DNA from: Fimiplasma intestinipullorum | Lineage (GTDB): Bacteria > Bacillota_I > Bacilli_A > Erysipelotrichales > Coprobacillaceae | DNA length: 26,121 nt | Reading direction: 5' to 3' | NCBI GenBank assembly: GCA_018715065.1 | Contig: DVMJ01000019.1 | Coordinates: 1-26,121 of the forward strand | Shown: positions 6,842 to 14,138 of the stretch, in pieces | Layout of the letters: the number at the start of each line of letters is the position of its first letter | Position numbering within the stretch: the first letter of the stretch is position 1 | Program-made: the position numbers and the translations under genes | The notes under the pieces: generated by a model | Told to the model about the DNA's origin: nothing | Database searches by the model: none | What the model saw: only the letters and a program-made list of their open reading frames with translations

Positions 6842-6873
6842 AAAAAGCGGAGCCGGTTAATAGATACCGGTTC
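6842..6873 (-). terminator. Weak terminator at the end of the yabE-like gene
   Basis: Imperfect stem around CCGGT/ACCGG (6866-6873 with 6850-6857), one mismatch, overlapping the stop codon; TTTTT follows on the minus strand after a 6-nt gap. Confidence 0.45.
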
Positions 6874-7789
6874 TGCCATTTCCTACTGAAAGAATTCTAA
6901 ACTGGGTATTGTATGAGGTTCCGCCGCTAAAGAAGCTATTGCTTTCACCGCCGCAGTAAACATCGATATGTGAACCGGTGATGGCCCCTCCACGATCTAA
7001 TACGATACCATAGAATGGATCTGGCAAGCTGAAATTATGGTTAGACACCTCAATGATCGTTCCAAATGGAATCGAACGATCGGCTGCCAATACATAATAT
7101 TCGCCGCCATTATATGTCAGCGTGACCTTCCCTGAATTCTTGACACCATTAGCTGTAACCACCAGACCAGCAGCCGTACGTCCGCTGCAGCCGGCACAAT
7201 CCGCACCATATCGAGTCAGGATGCCTGTAAAAGAAGCCTGTGCTGCCACATTGGAGCGTGCGATCTGCTTATTGACAGGTTCCTGAATAACCGTCTCGCT
7301 CACTAAAGTACGACTCTCTTCCACACCATTGACCATACGTACCTGATACGTATTTTCCTTGGTACCATTGACCCCTTCCTGTACGACCTTATTGCCAAAC
7401 ACCTGGCTGTCAGAAGTGGTAACATATTCTGTTTCAAAAGGAATGTCTTCGGTTTCTTTAACTTCTTCATAAGTCACACGGGTAATTTCCAGTGTCGTTC
7501 CCTCAGTCACTTGATCTGTCAAAGCTAAATTGAGGGTGTCTTCCTCGTTCAAAGTAATCTCAAGGTCTGAGAGTGCCTGCTCAACCGTACCCTTTTTTAA
7601 TAAATAGGTTTTGGCTTCTTCGGTTCCATCCTGAACGACCACACTGATGGCAGGTTCGTACCCTGCCAGTTCACTGACCGCACCCACATCCTGGAAACCA
7701 GCCATGACCATCATATATGCACAAACTAAAACAAGTAAAAATTTAATTCTGTTATCGGTATTCTTGAATAGGTTTTTGATTCCTTTCAC
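6857..7789 (-). CDS. YabE-like cell-wall protein (DUF348-G5-3D domains)
   Basis: This 310-residue exported protein is anchored by an N-terminal membrane segment (about 17-34). It then has a DUF348/ubiquitin-like segment (about 46-102), a G5 domain (about 104-178) and a C-terminal 3D domain with the three aspartates D237 (AADRSIPFGT), D265 (VLDRGGAI) and D276 (HIDVY). The 3D domain is the lytic-transglycosylase-like fold of Rpf/MltA-related proteins, so a role in peptidoglycan turnover is expected. ADCAGCSG (C198, C201) precedes the 3D core, as in other Firmicutes. The start is GTG 7789, supported by AGGAGG 7 nt upstream; that site lies just past the tatD stop. The tatD-yabE order matches Bacillus subtilis, but here no rnmV or ksgA follows. 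Confidence 0.88.
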   Translation of the reverse strand: MKGIKNLFKNTDNRIKFLLVLVCAYMMVMAGFQDVGAVSELAGYEPAISVVVQDGTEEAKTYLLKKGTVEQALSDLEITLNEEDTLNLALTDQVTEGTTLEITRVTYEEVKETEDIPFETEYVTTSDSQVFGNKVVQEGVNGTKENTYQVRMVNGVEESRTLVSETVIQEPVNKQIARSNVAAQASFTGILTRYGADCAGCSGRTAAGLVVTANGVKNSGKVTLTYNGGEYYVLAADRSIPFGTIIEVSNHNFSLPDPFYGIVLDRGGAITGSHIDVYCGGESNSFFSGGTSYNTQFRILSVGNGRTGIY

Positions 7790-7801
7790 GACCTGACCTC
7801 C

Positions 7802-8557
7802 TTAAATTCTAAATACTTTCATCGCATTTTCCGTCGTTTGTCTCGCTACTTCTTCAACACTAACTCCTCTAAGCCGGGCAATTTCTGATGCTGTATAAAC
7901 TACATTGGCCGGTTCGTTGATCTTTCCTCTTAAAGGCGTTGGGGCTAAATAAGGAGCGTCTGTTTCAATTAATAAATCCTTGAGATCCAGCTTGGCAGCG
8001 ACTTCCTTAGGGATTCGCGCATTTTTAAAGGTCACCGGTCCCGCCAGTGAGATCTTAAAACCAAGCTTGATGAAGCGTTGTGCCATTTCGACACTCCCGC
8101 TATAACAATGCATGATGCCTTTGACACCAGCTCCTGCAAGGATCTCATAAGTATCCTGCATCGCATCCCGGCAATGAATGACCACGATTTGTTGATACTT
8201 TTTGGCGAGCTCGAGCTGGGCTCGAAAGATCGCTTTCTGTTTTTGAGGTGGTACTGTATCCCAGTGATAATCCAGTCCGATCTCACCGAGGGCCACGACC
8301 TTCGGCTTTGTGAGTAAAGCTTCGAGCTTAGCAAGCTCTTCTGCATCCGTGTCCAGGCAATCCTCCGGACCAATGCCCACGGCCGCATACACGTTTTCAA
8401 ATTCCTGACTGATAGCGACCGCCAGTTCACTGGCTTTGAGATTATATCCCACGACCACCATGTGATCAACACCGCAATCCATGGCATGTCTAACATAATC
8501 TGCGCGCTTTTCATAAAGCTGTTCGCTATTCAAATGACAATGCGTATCGAAGTACAT
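7802..8557 (-). CDS. tatD: TatD family metal-dependent DNase
   Basis: This 251-residue cytoplasmic TIM-barrel hydrolase of the TatD/YcfH family has nuclease activity in characterised members. It begins YFDTHCHLNSEQL with the HxH metal pair. It contains GEIGLDYHWD with the metal-binding Glu, the QLELAKKYQQIVVIHCRDA segment with His, GIMHCYSG, and LLIETDAPYLAP with the last Asp. These complete the two-metal site, and the length is typical. GAGGTG stands before the ATG. It forms an operon with the yabE-like gene 12 nt downstream. Two promoters lie upstream, a proximal one for the gene itself and a distal one whose transcript may terminate early. Confidence 0.93.
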   Translation of the reverse strand: MYFDTHCHLNSEQLYEKRADYVRHAMDCGVDHMVVVGYNLKASELAVAISQEFENVYAAVGIGPEDCLDTDAEELAKLEALLTKPKVVALGEIGLDYHWDTVPPQKQKAIFRAQLELAKKYQQIVVIHCRDAMQDTYEILAGAGVKGIMHCYSGSVEMAQRFIKLGFKISLAGPVTFKNARIPKEVAAKLDLKDLLIETDAPYLAPTPLRGKINEPANVVYTASEIARLRGVSVEEVARQTTENAMKVFRI

Positions 8558-8575
8558 GAAATCACCTCTTTTTTT

Positions 8576-8604
8576 ATCATATCATATTATCCGAAAGAAT
8601 GCAA
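8576..8604 (-). promoter_or_regulatory. Proximal promoter of tatD
   Basis: Minus strand: TTGCAT (8604-8599), a 17-bp spacer and TATGAT (8581-8576), close before the tatD start. Confidence 0.65.
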
Positions 8605-8645
8605 ATTGTGGTGGAGAAATCGTTTTTTTTCATTCGAAATGCTCA

Positions 8646-8715
8646 TAAAAGGAAAGGAGACCAGCTCTCACTGGTCTCTGAAGAAAATAAAACTCCTCTT
8701 GGATATTCTATTTAC
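8646..8715 (-). ncRNA. Short terminated transcript (small RNA or attenuated tatD leader)
   Basis: A good distal promoter at 8722-8750 starts a minus-strand transcript near 8715. Only about 40 nt later comes the hairpin GAGACCAG / CTGGTCTC (8657-8664 and 8671-8678), followed by a T-rich stretch (CTTTCCTTTT). The RNA contains an AGAGGAG but no start codon at a usable distance. It is either a ~70-nt small RNA or an attenuated leader upstream of tatD. No match to a known family is claimed. Confidence 0.4.
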
Positions 8716-8721
8716 AATCAT

Positions 8722-8750
8722 ATTGTAGCGTCTATATCTAAAAAATGCAA
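8722..8750 (-). promoter_or_regulatory. Distal promoter upstream of tatD, with inverted repeat over the -10
   Basis: Minus strand: TTGCAT (8750-8745), a 17-bp spacer, TACAAT (8727-8722). The -10 is one arm of the inverted repeat TACAAT-cat-ATTGTA (8713-8727), which spans the -10 and the likely start, a possible operator position. Confidence 0.6.
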
Positions 8751-8788
8751 TATTTAGATTAATTTTTTTATATTTTCTAAATCAAATG

Positions 8789-8797
8789 TGTTAAGAT
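8789..8797 (+). promoter_or_regulatory. Possible extended -10 promoter
   Basis: TGTTAAGAT (TGn plus TAAGAT) lies about 22 nt before the pyruvate-kinase-domain gene; the -35 is weak. Confidence 0.35.
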
Positions 8798-8818
8798 AAT
8801 ATCGAGGAGGAAGAGAAA

Positions 8819-9382
8819 ATGCATATATTTGCGAATAAAGGACCCGAAAACACCCAGACAACCCTAAAATTGGCTTTAGAAAAAGCCAACGAACTTCAGA
8901 CGAGTCTCGTGATTGCCACCAACACCGGCCAAAGTGTCCAAGGACTATTAGATCTCATGAAAGAAATGCAGATTGAACGGCCCGTCATTGCAGTCAGTCA
9001 TGTATATGGCATGCGGGAACCTGGAAAAAATGAATTAACAGACGAAATGAGAGCATATCTGGAAAATCAGGGCGTGGTTATCGTGACCGCTGCTCACGCT
9101 TTAAGTGGAGCCGAAAGAGCTTTTTCCAATCGCTTCAAAGGCCAGGGACCGATCGAGATCATGGCTCATACGTTAAGAATGTTCTCACAGGGAGTGAAAG
9201 TAGCAGTGGAGATTAGTACCATGGCTTTAGATGCGGGACGGATTCCTTATGGTAAGCCCGTCGTCGCCATCGGAGGTTCCGGATCAGGACAGGATAGCGC
9301 GGTAGTACTGACCCCTTCTTACACGCATTGTATTTTGGACACGAAAATTCATGAAATCCTATGTAAACCTTATACCGGTTAG
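8819..9382 (+). CDS. Stand-alone pyruvate kinase C-terminal (alpha/beta) domain protein
   Basis: This 187-residue protein resembles the C-terminal alpha/beta domain of pyruvate kinase occurring alone, with no catalytic barrel. Recognisable pieces are the N-terminal GPENTQTTLKLALEKA, SLVIATNTGQSV, VSHVYGMREPGKNEL, TAAHALSGAERAFSNRF, GQGVKVAVEI-like and the C-terminal VVAIGGSGSGQDSAVVL, all characteristic of this orphan family in Firmicutes and archaea. In pyruvate kinase this domain binds allosteric effectors. The stand-alone proteins have no established activity and may bind a small molecule. GGAGG precedes the ATG by 8 nt, and a strong terminator follows, so it appears monocistronic. Confidence 0.82.
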   Translation: MHIFANKGPENTQTTLKLALEKANELQTSLVIATNTGQSVQGLLDLMKEMQIERPVIAVSHVYGMREPGKNELTDEMRAYLENQGVVIVTAAHALSGAERAFSNRFKGQGPIEIMAHTLRMFSQGVKVAVEISTMALDAGRIPYGKPVVAIGGSGSGQDSAVVLTPSYTHCILDTKIHEILCKPYTG

Positions 9383-9408
9383 GCACATGTGGATCATGTG
9401 CCTTTTTC
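9381..9408 (+). terminator. Terminator after the pyruvate-kinase-domain gene
   Basis: A 9-bp stem AGGCACATG / CATGTGCCT with a 5-nt loop runs into TTTTT. Confidence 0.85.
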
Positions 9409-9429
9409 TGTACAAAGCAAGTACAATCA

Positions 9430-9438
9430 TGGTAGAAT
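9430..9438 (+). promoter_or_regulatory. Extended -10 promoter of the ccdA-tlpA pair
   Basis: TGGTAGAAT, an extended -10, lies 26 nt before the ATG at 9464; the -35 is weak. Confidence 0.45.
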
Positions 9439-9463
9439 TGAAGCAGCATAAGGAGTGTCTCAT

Positions 9464-10126
9464 ATGATCTTTTTCATTACTTTTCTGGAAGGTATCATGA
9501 CCTTCCTGTCCCCTTGTCTTTTACCGATGATTCCTATTTATTTAGGCTATCTCGCCGGTAAGGATCAAAAGCAGTCCATCGTCAAAAACGCGCTCGGTTT
9601 TATTTTAGGTTTCACACTCATGTTTAGTCTGTTAGGACTAGCCAGTGGCACGATCGGTGCTTTTTTGACACGCTATCAGCGCTATGTCCACATCATTTGT
9701 GGCCTCGTGATGATTGGCTTTGGACTCTATTTCCTAGGTATCGGACGACTGTCTTTCTTCCGTGGTTTTCACTTGCGCTCTACTACTATGTCCCAAGGTT
9801 TCTTTTCAGCCGTTTTCTTCGGTATCGTTTTTTCCATTGGCTGGACCCCATGTGTCGGCGCCTTTCTTGGTTCGGCCCTCATGTTAGCTTCAAGTACCGG
9901 TTCTACGTGGATGGGGCTGGGTTTACTGATTACTTATTCACTGGGCTTAGGTGTCCCCTTCTTACTTTCCGCCATTCTCTTTAAGGAACTAACCCAAGCT
10001 TTCAACTGGATCAAAGGTCATTATCATCTGCTCAATAAGTGGGCCGGTGCTTTATTGATCCTGGTTGGTCTAACCATGATCAGCGGCTTATTCAATCAAT
10101 ATTTTCAAATCATTAACTTTAGTTAA
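9464..10126 (+). CDS. ccdA: CcdA-like thiol:disulfide transport membrane protein
   Basis: This polytopic membrane protein of the CcdA/DsbD-beta family carries reducing equivalents from cytoplasmic thioredoxin to extracytoplasmic thiol proteins. It has about six hydrophobic segments. The two redox cysteines are visible: C18 in FLSPCLLPMIP and C130 in GWTPCVGAFLG, each next to Pro as in the family. At 220 residues it has the compact CcdA length. The start is set at ATG 9464 because AGGAG lies 8 nt upstream; a GTG at 9455 overlaps that binding site and is rejected. It is followed after 15 nt by a TlpA-like gene, its likely redox partner. Confidence 0.9.
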   Translation: MIFFITFLEGIMTFLSPCLLPMIPIYLGYLAGKDQKQSIVKNALGFILGFTLMFSLLGLASGTIGAFLTRYQRYVHIICGLVMIGFGLYFLGIGRLSFFRGFHLRSTTMSQGFFSAVFFGIVFSIGWTPCVGAFLGSALMLASSTGSTWMGLGLLITYSLGLGVPFLLSAILFKELTQAFNWIKGHYHLLNKWAGALLILVGLTMISGLFNQYFQIINFS

Positions 10127-10141
10127 AGAAAGGAACTATCC

Positions 10142-10702
10142 ATGAATTCAAAAAAGAAAGTAATCCTGGCAGCAGTCGCTTTTGTCCTCGTGCTGGGTAT
10201 CGGTGCCATTCTTTATCCCTATCTAAGCGACCATTTCCAGCTAACCAGTCCTCTCACTCAGCAAGAAGATACGACAGAGACCAGAACCCCTGCACCCAAT
10301 GTCAGCTTTGAAGATTCCAATGGGAATATCGTTCAGCTCGATGATTTCAAAGGAAAGATCATTGTCATGAATTTCTGGTCCAGTCAGTGTAATCCATGTA
10401 AGATGGAAATGCCTGATATGCAAAAGGCCTATGAAGCCTATCAGGGAGAAGTCGAATTTGTGATGATCAATGTTTTAGATGCCATGTATGATACAAAAGA
10501 AACTGCCAACGCCTATATTGCTGAGAACAACTACACCTTTCCGGTCTATTTCGATACACAATTCAATGCCATTCAAACTTATGGCGTCAACTCCTTCCCA
10601 ACCACCTATGTCATTGACCAGGAAGGCAATCTCTATGGCCGCGCGATCGGCGTACTAAGCTACGAAGCACTCACAGATGCACTCGATGATTTGCTCGCAT
10701 AA
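10142..10702 (+). CDS. TlpA/ResA-like membrane-anchored thioredoxin
   Basis: This 186-residue extracytoplasmic thiol-disulfide oxidoreductase is tethered by an N-terminal membrane segment (about 7-26). The thioredoxin fold carries the CxxC active site C83-N-P-C86 in FWSSQCNPCKMEMP and the cis-Pro P153 in NSFPTTYVID. The domain starts at APNVSFEDSNGN, typical of the AhpC/TSA-Redoxin group used by ResA and TlpA. A linker rich in Thr and Glu (about 38-50) joins anchor and domain. The gene lies 15 nt after ccdA, so CcdA probably keeps this protein reduced. The downstream target is unknown; no cytochrome c maturation gene is in the window. Confidence 0.9.
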   Translation: MNSKKKVILAAVAFVLVLGIGAILYPYLSDHFQLTSPLTQQEDTTETRTPAPNVSFEDSNGNIVQLDDFKGKIIVMNFWSSQCNPCKMEMPDMQKAYEAYQGEVEFVMINVLDAMYDTKETANAYIAENNYTFPVYFDTQFNAIQTYGVNSFPTTYVIDQEGNLYGRAIGVLSYEALTDALDDLLA

Positions 10703-10710
10703 AAATATCA

Positions 10711-10739
10711 TTGTTTCATCACTTTTTCTATGATAAGAT
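10711..10739 (+). promoter_or_regulatory. Promoter of the DUF1266 gene
   Basis: TTGTTT, a 17-bp spacer and TAAGAT, ending 22 nt before the start codon. Confidence 0.55.
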
Positions 10740-10761
10740 GTTAGAAATGAGGTGATGATCA

Positions 10762-11553
10762 ATGGCAATTTTAAAAAAAGAAAACGAACCGAAAATTGAT
10801 ATGGTCCAGATTGAAAACCGAATCGATCAGGCGATGGAAAAAGTCAAAATGGCTTATGAAACACACTTTGATTCATCCAAAGTTATTCATTTGAACAAAG
10901 AACGCTTTATCTTCTGTTTAGGTGCCGTCTCATCCACCCGGATGATCAATGGCATCGACCAGCATATGGGCTTTGAAAAGCATTATTACTGCAAGGATGA
11001 GGCCAAAAAAGAAATGACCCGTTTCCATCTGCGTAAAATGTACGGTTTTGATAGTGAAAAGAGTCTTTTGGAAGCAGGAAACCGTATGTTTACCAGCGGT
11101 GTTGATTATAAAAACTTTGTGACCTTTTGGAACAATGAGCCAAGTTTTGACAAAAACAAACTGCCTCCTGAAGCGCGGGCATTCTTTGATCAGTGTAAAG
11201 ATTTTGCCCGTCTTTTCTACCCATATCTCAAAAACAATGGTATGTGGGCGTGGGATATTAATGAGCGTGTCGGCATGCTGCGTGCCGCTTTAGCCTGCGG
11301 TATCATCAATGAAGAGAAATTTGATGCCTTCGCCTCGGAACTGGCCGACATGGCACTCGATTACTTCCATGACTGGGAAGAATATGCTTTAAGTTGTCTT
11401 GGCGGTGGAGCTTATTTCATGTTTAAACAAAGTGGTGGTGAACTTGAACATGCGATCCACTTTATGGAAATGAATGCCACCATCATTGAACACATTATTC
11501 AAAATGATCGTGTCTGGCTGGATGCCTATTGGGGATTTGAACGACCTAACTAA
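10762..11553 (+). CDS. DUF1266 domain protein
   Basis: This 263-residue soluble protein has no signal or membrane segment. The second half (about 160-225) reads MWAWDINERVGMLRAALACG, then a Trp-Glu-Glu segment and a Gly-rich stretch. This fits DUF1266, a family with a conserved WD, Arg-Leu-Ala helix and SWEE-like segment and no known function. The first half is charged and helical with no recognised domain. GAGGTG lies 7 nt before the ATG. It has its own promoter and terminator. A link with the thiol-redox pair upstream is not supported beyond position. Confidence 0.72.
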   Translation: MAILKKENEPKIDMVQIENRIDQAMEKVKMAYETHFDSSKVIHLNKERFIFCLGAVSSTRMINGIDQHMGFEKHYYCKDEAKKEMTRFHLRKMYGFDSEKSLLEAGNRMFTSGVDYKNFVTFWNNEPSFDKNKLPPEARAFFDQCKDFARLFYPYLKNNGMWAWDINERVGMLRAALACGIINEEKFDAFASELADMALDYFHDWEEYALSCLGGGAYFMFKQSGGELEHAIHFMEMNATIIEHIIQNDRVWLDAYWGFERPN

Positions 11554-11582
11554 CGTCACTATGACAGGTGACGTTTTTCTTT
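11552..11582 (+). terminator. Terminator after the DUF1266 gene
   Basis: An 8-bp stem AACGTCAC / GTGACGTT with an 8-nt loop, then TTT. Confidence 0.8.
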
Positions 11583-11635
11583 TCCTGGGAAATAGGATAA
11601 AAAAGACATGATCTTGACTACTTTTGTATACCACG

Positions 11636-11663
11636 TTGCTTTTCTTTAAATAACCTCTATGAT
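11636..11663 (+). promoter_or_regulatory. Promoter of surface protein 1, with a leader hairpin
   Basis: TTGCTT, a 16-bp spacer, TATGAT. The leader then holds a small hairpin CGGGT / ACCCG (11673-11688) just before the AAGGAGG of the gene. Confidence 0.5.
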
Positions 11664-11710
11664 AAAGAAGTACGGGTCATCACACCCGAAAGAAAAGGAG
11701 GTTACATACA

Positions 11711-14083
11711 ATGAAGAAATGGCTATACGCCTTAATGAGTCTTTTACTCACCATTGGAGCATTAAGTCTCTATCCTGCCCAGGTTCATGCTAGCGAGGGC
11801 TATTTTACAGATGGTTATCATGGATATACCAGTGGCAATGAAGTTACCTATATGAAAGGGGACGAATTTTCATTATATTACACTGGACAAACAGGTAGAC
11901 CAACTACCACTTTGTATCGTCTTAATGACGATGGACAAATCATTCAATTCGATGACCAGAATTATTACAGTAAAAATGATCCAGGACATCCAACCGATAC
12001 TTTCAAATTATATGCCATCCCACTTGGAAACACTGACCCTAACCCAAACAGCGACCCCTATGTCATCATTCGCTATGTCGAAGATCTCTCTTTACTCCCT
12101 GATGATTACTACCATGTAGCATTTAGTGCCACAAGTACTGACCCTAACTTACCATCGGTTCCAGGTTATACCAAAGGCGATATCATCCATGTAAGAGTAT
12201 CTAGTTTATATGTGGATGAGATCAACCAGCCATGGACGGTCACAGATTACCCAAAATCTTTTTTAAAGCAAACAAACGCCACAGATTTTGAAGCCATCAA
12301 TTATGGTGACGGTACTGTAACAATCCATATCGCTGGTCAATACATTAGTGAAGAAATTAGCATTGCAGAGATCATCTACAAATCCAATATACGCTTTATT
12401 TATAATGAAAAACCTAATGGCGATTATTCTGTCATGCCAGTTAATGACTGTGACTATCCAACAACCGGAAATACCTTTGGAATTGGTAAACAATACAAAT
12501 TAACCATCGCTATCGTTCCAACTATCAACGGTGTTGGTGTCGGTGATGAAGTAGATGACCCTGAGAACATTGAGTGGAGTGTTGATAATGACAATGTCAC
12601 ACTGGATAACATCAACAAAACGATTACTTTCAACAAAGTGGGTGAATCATTGCTAACCGCTAAATACAACGAATTTACGGTTTCAACACATTTATTCATT
12701 CGTGAAGATGGCATCTATGTCAAAGCAATCGATCCTAACATCACGGTAGAACCTAATACAGCTTTTAGCCCAGCATTTTCATTATCTGCGATCCTAGATG
12801 GCAATGAGACGAATCACTATGCAGCCAGATATATTTTAACCCCTGATATGCAGGAAAAATACGGTGTTAAATACCTTCAGTCTATTAAAGGCATTACCTT
12901 CAATAATATGGGAGAAATGTCTTTTAGTGAAGACTTTGAGGGAGAAACCATTACTTATCAATATGTTGTTTTAGACACGACGGCAAAAATCCATACTGAG
13001 TCCTGTGTATCAAAAATGAACGAATTATCACAGCAGGCTCAATATGATTACGACTCTGGGAAAATAAGTCGTAACGACTGGCTTCAGATACGATTCGGTT
13101 TAGTCAACGAAATCTGTGAATGTGCATTCAATCCAGCTGAGCAAATAGAAATGACCATTACACAAGATGACCAGACATACCAGGCGAAAACAATTGACGG
13201 TTCAATCACCATTACCGGAAACCAAAATGAAACCGTTATTCCTGATAATATAGAGTCCGTTTTAAAAGATTTGGTTACTGAAAATAATTCAGAAAGCATC
13301 TTGGCCCAAAAAGAAGTCTTAGATCAAACATACCAACAAGTAGGAGAAAAGAAACTCGATTTATCCTATGAAGCATTACTGCATCTAGACAAATGCTTGC
13401 AAATCATTCACAAAGATACGCTCAAAACAAACGTGACAGGTATTTCTGCCGCTGAAGGACTTGCAATCGCGAAATCTGATCTTAACTTCAATGATCAAAA
13501 TATTCTGACCCTGGTCGTAACACCTCAGACTAATCAGGAAGAAATGGCTAGCATCAATGAGTACGTACTCCATCACCAGCAAAAAACAATAGCCATTTTT
13601 GACTTCAGTTTAACCCATCAAACCAATGATCAAGAACCCGTTAACATTACACAAACCGCCCATCCTGTACGGATTACCATGCCGATTCCCGCAGACGTGA
13701 CTGAGCCTGACCATTTGGTCGTTATAAGGAATCATGAAGGAACGATCACAGAATTACCAGTAACCATTGTTGATGGCCAGATCGTATTTGAAACAGACCG
13801 TTTTTCCACTTATGCCTTAGTAGAAAAAAACGCTAAAACAAACCCTGATGAGACCCAGTCACCTAATGAACAGGATAAAAACGATCCAGAAACAGAAATA
13901 CCAGATACAAAGCCAGAAATAGATGGTGTTACTCCAGATAATACAACAGAAGAAGCTAGCTTGGAGAACACTGTGGCACCAAAAACAGCAGATACTTTCA
14001 ATGCCTTACCATATCTTCTAGTAGGATTAGTTGCTTTAAGCCTAGCCGCTATCTTAGGTATTCGTCAATCTCAGCGTCACTAG
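11711..14083 (+). CDS. Secreted cell-wall surface protein 1 (PKTAD sorting signal)
   Basis: This 790-residue exported protein has a signal peptide (1-27, cleavage after VHA), a long beta-rich ectodomain and a C-terminal sorting signal. The signal is APKTAD (756-761), a hydrophobic segment and the tail RQSQRH. The canonical sortase motif LPxTG or PKTGD has Ala here instead of Gly. A bacterial-Ig-like (Big_2-type) segment spans about 260-330, containing ENIEWSVDNDNVTLDNINKT. Near the C-terminus, PVRITMPIPADVTEPDHL through RFSTYALVEK is a module common at the ends of Firmicute surface proteins, followed by an acidic, Thr/Pro/Asp-rich wall-spanning linker. A 45-residue cysteine-containing insertion (around CECAF) is missing from its paralogue at 15499. 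AAGGAGG stands before the ATG. The ligand is unknown; an adhesin or glycan-binding role is inferred from architecture and the fucosidase beside it. Confidence 0.8.
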   Translation: MKKWLYALMSLLLTIGALSLYPAQVHASEGYFTDGYHGYTSGNEVTYMKGDEFSLYYTGQTGRPTTTLYRLNDDGQIIQFDDQNYYSKNDPGHPTDTFKLYAIPLGNTDPNPNSDPYVIIRYVEDLSLLPDDYYHVAFSATSTDPNLPSVPGYTKGDIIHVRVSSLYVDEINQPWTVTDYPKSFLKQTNATDFEAINYGDGTVTIHIAGQYISEEISIAEIIYKSNIRFIYNEKPNGDYSVMPVNDCDYPTTGNTFGIGKQYKLTIAIVPTINGVGVGDEVDDPENIEWSVDNDNVTLDNINKTITFNKVGESLLTAKYNEFTVSTHLFIREDGIYVKAIDPNITVEPNTAFSPAFSLSAILDGNETNHYAARYILTPDMQEKYGVKYLQSIKGITFNNMGEMSFSEDFEGETITYQYVVLDTTAKIHTESCVSKMNELSQQAQYDYDSGKISRNDWLQIRFGLVNEICECAFNPAEQIEMTITQDDQTYQAKTIDGSITITGNQNETVIPDNIESVLKDLVTENNSESILAQKEVLDQTYQQVGEKKLDLSYEALLHLDKCLQIIHKDTLKTNVTGISAAEGLAIAKSDLNFNDQNILTLVVTPQTNQEEMASINEYVLHHQQKTIAIFDFSLTHQTNDQEPVNITQTAHPVRITMPIPADVTEPDHLVVIRNHEGTITELPVTIVDGQIVFETDRFSTYALVEKNAKTNPDETQSPNEQDKNDPETEIPDTKPEIDGVTPDNTTEEASLENTVAPKTADTFNALPYLLVGLVALSLAAILGIRQSQRH

Positions 14084-14109
14084 AGCGAATTCAATTTCGC
14101 TCTTTTTTT
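14082..14109 (+). terminator. Terminator after surface protein 1
   Basis: An 8-bp stem AGAGCGAA / TTCGCTCT, then seven T. It is convergent with the fucosidase terminator. Confidence 0.85.
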
Positions 14110-14115
14110 CTACGT

Positions 14116-14138
14116 AAAAAGGTGACCGAAGTCACCTT
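14116..14138 (-). terminator. Terminator of the fucosidase gene (UUCG tetraloop)
   Basis: An 8-bp stem AAGGTGAC / GTCACCTT closed by a TTCG tetraloop on the minus strand and followed by TTTTT. It overlaps the stop codon. Confidence 0.88.

Noticed and set aside
8032..8514. 160-codon minus-strand frame inside tatD
   Set aside because: It is an alternative frame of tatD with atypical Ser/Trp/Arg-rich composition and no binding site.
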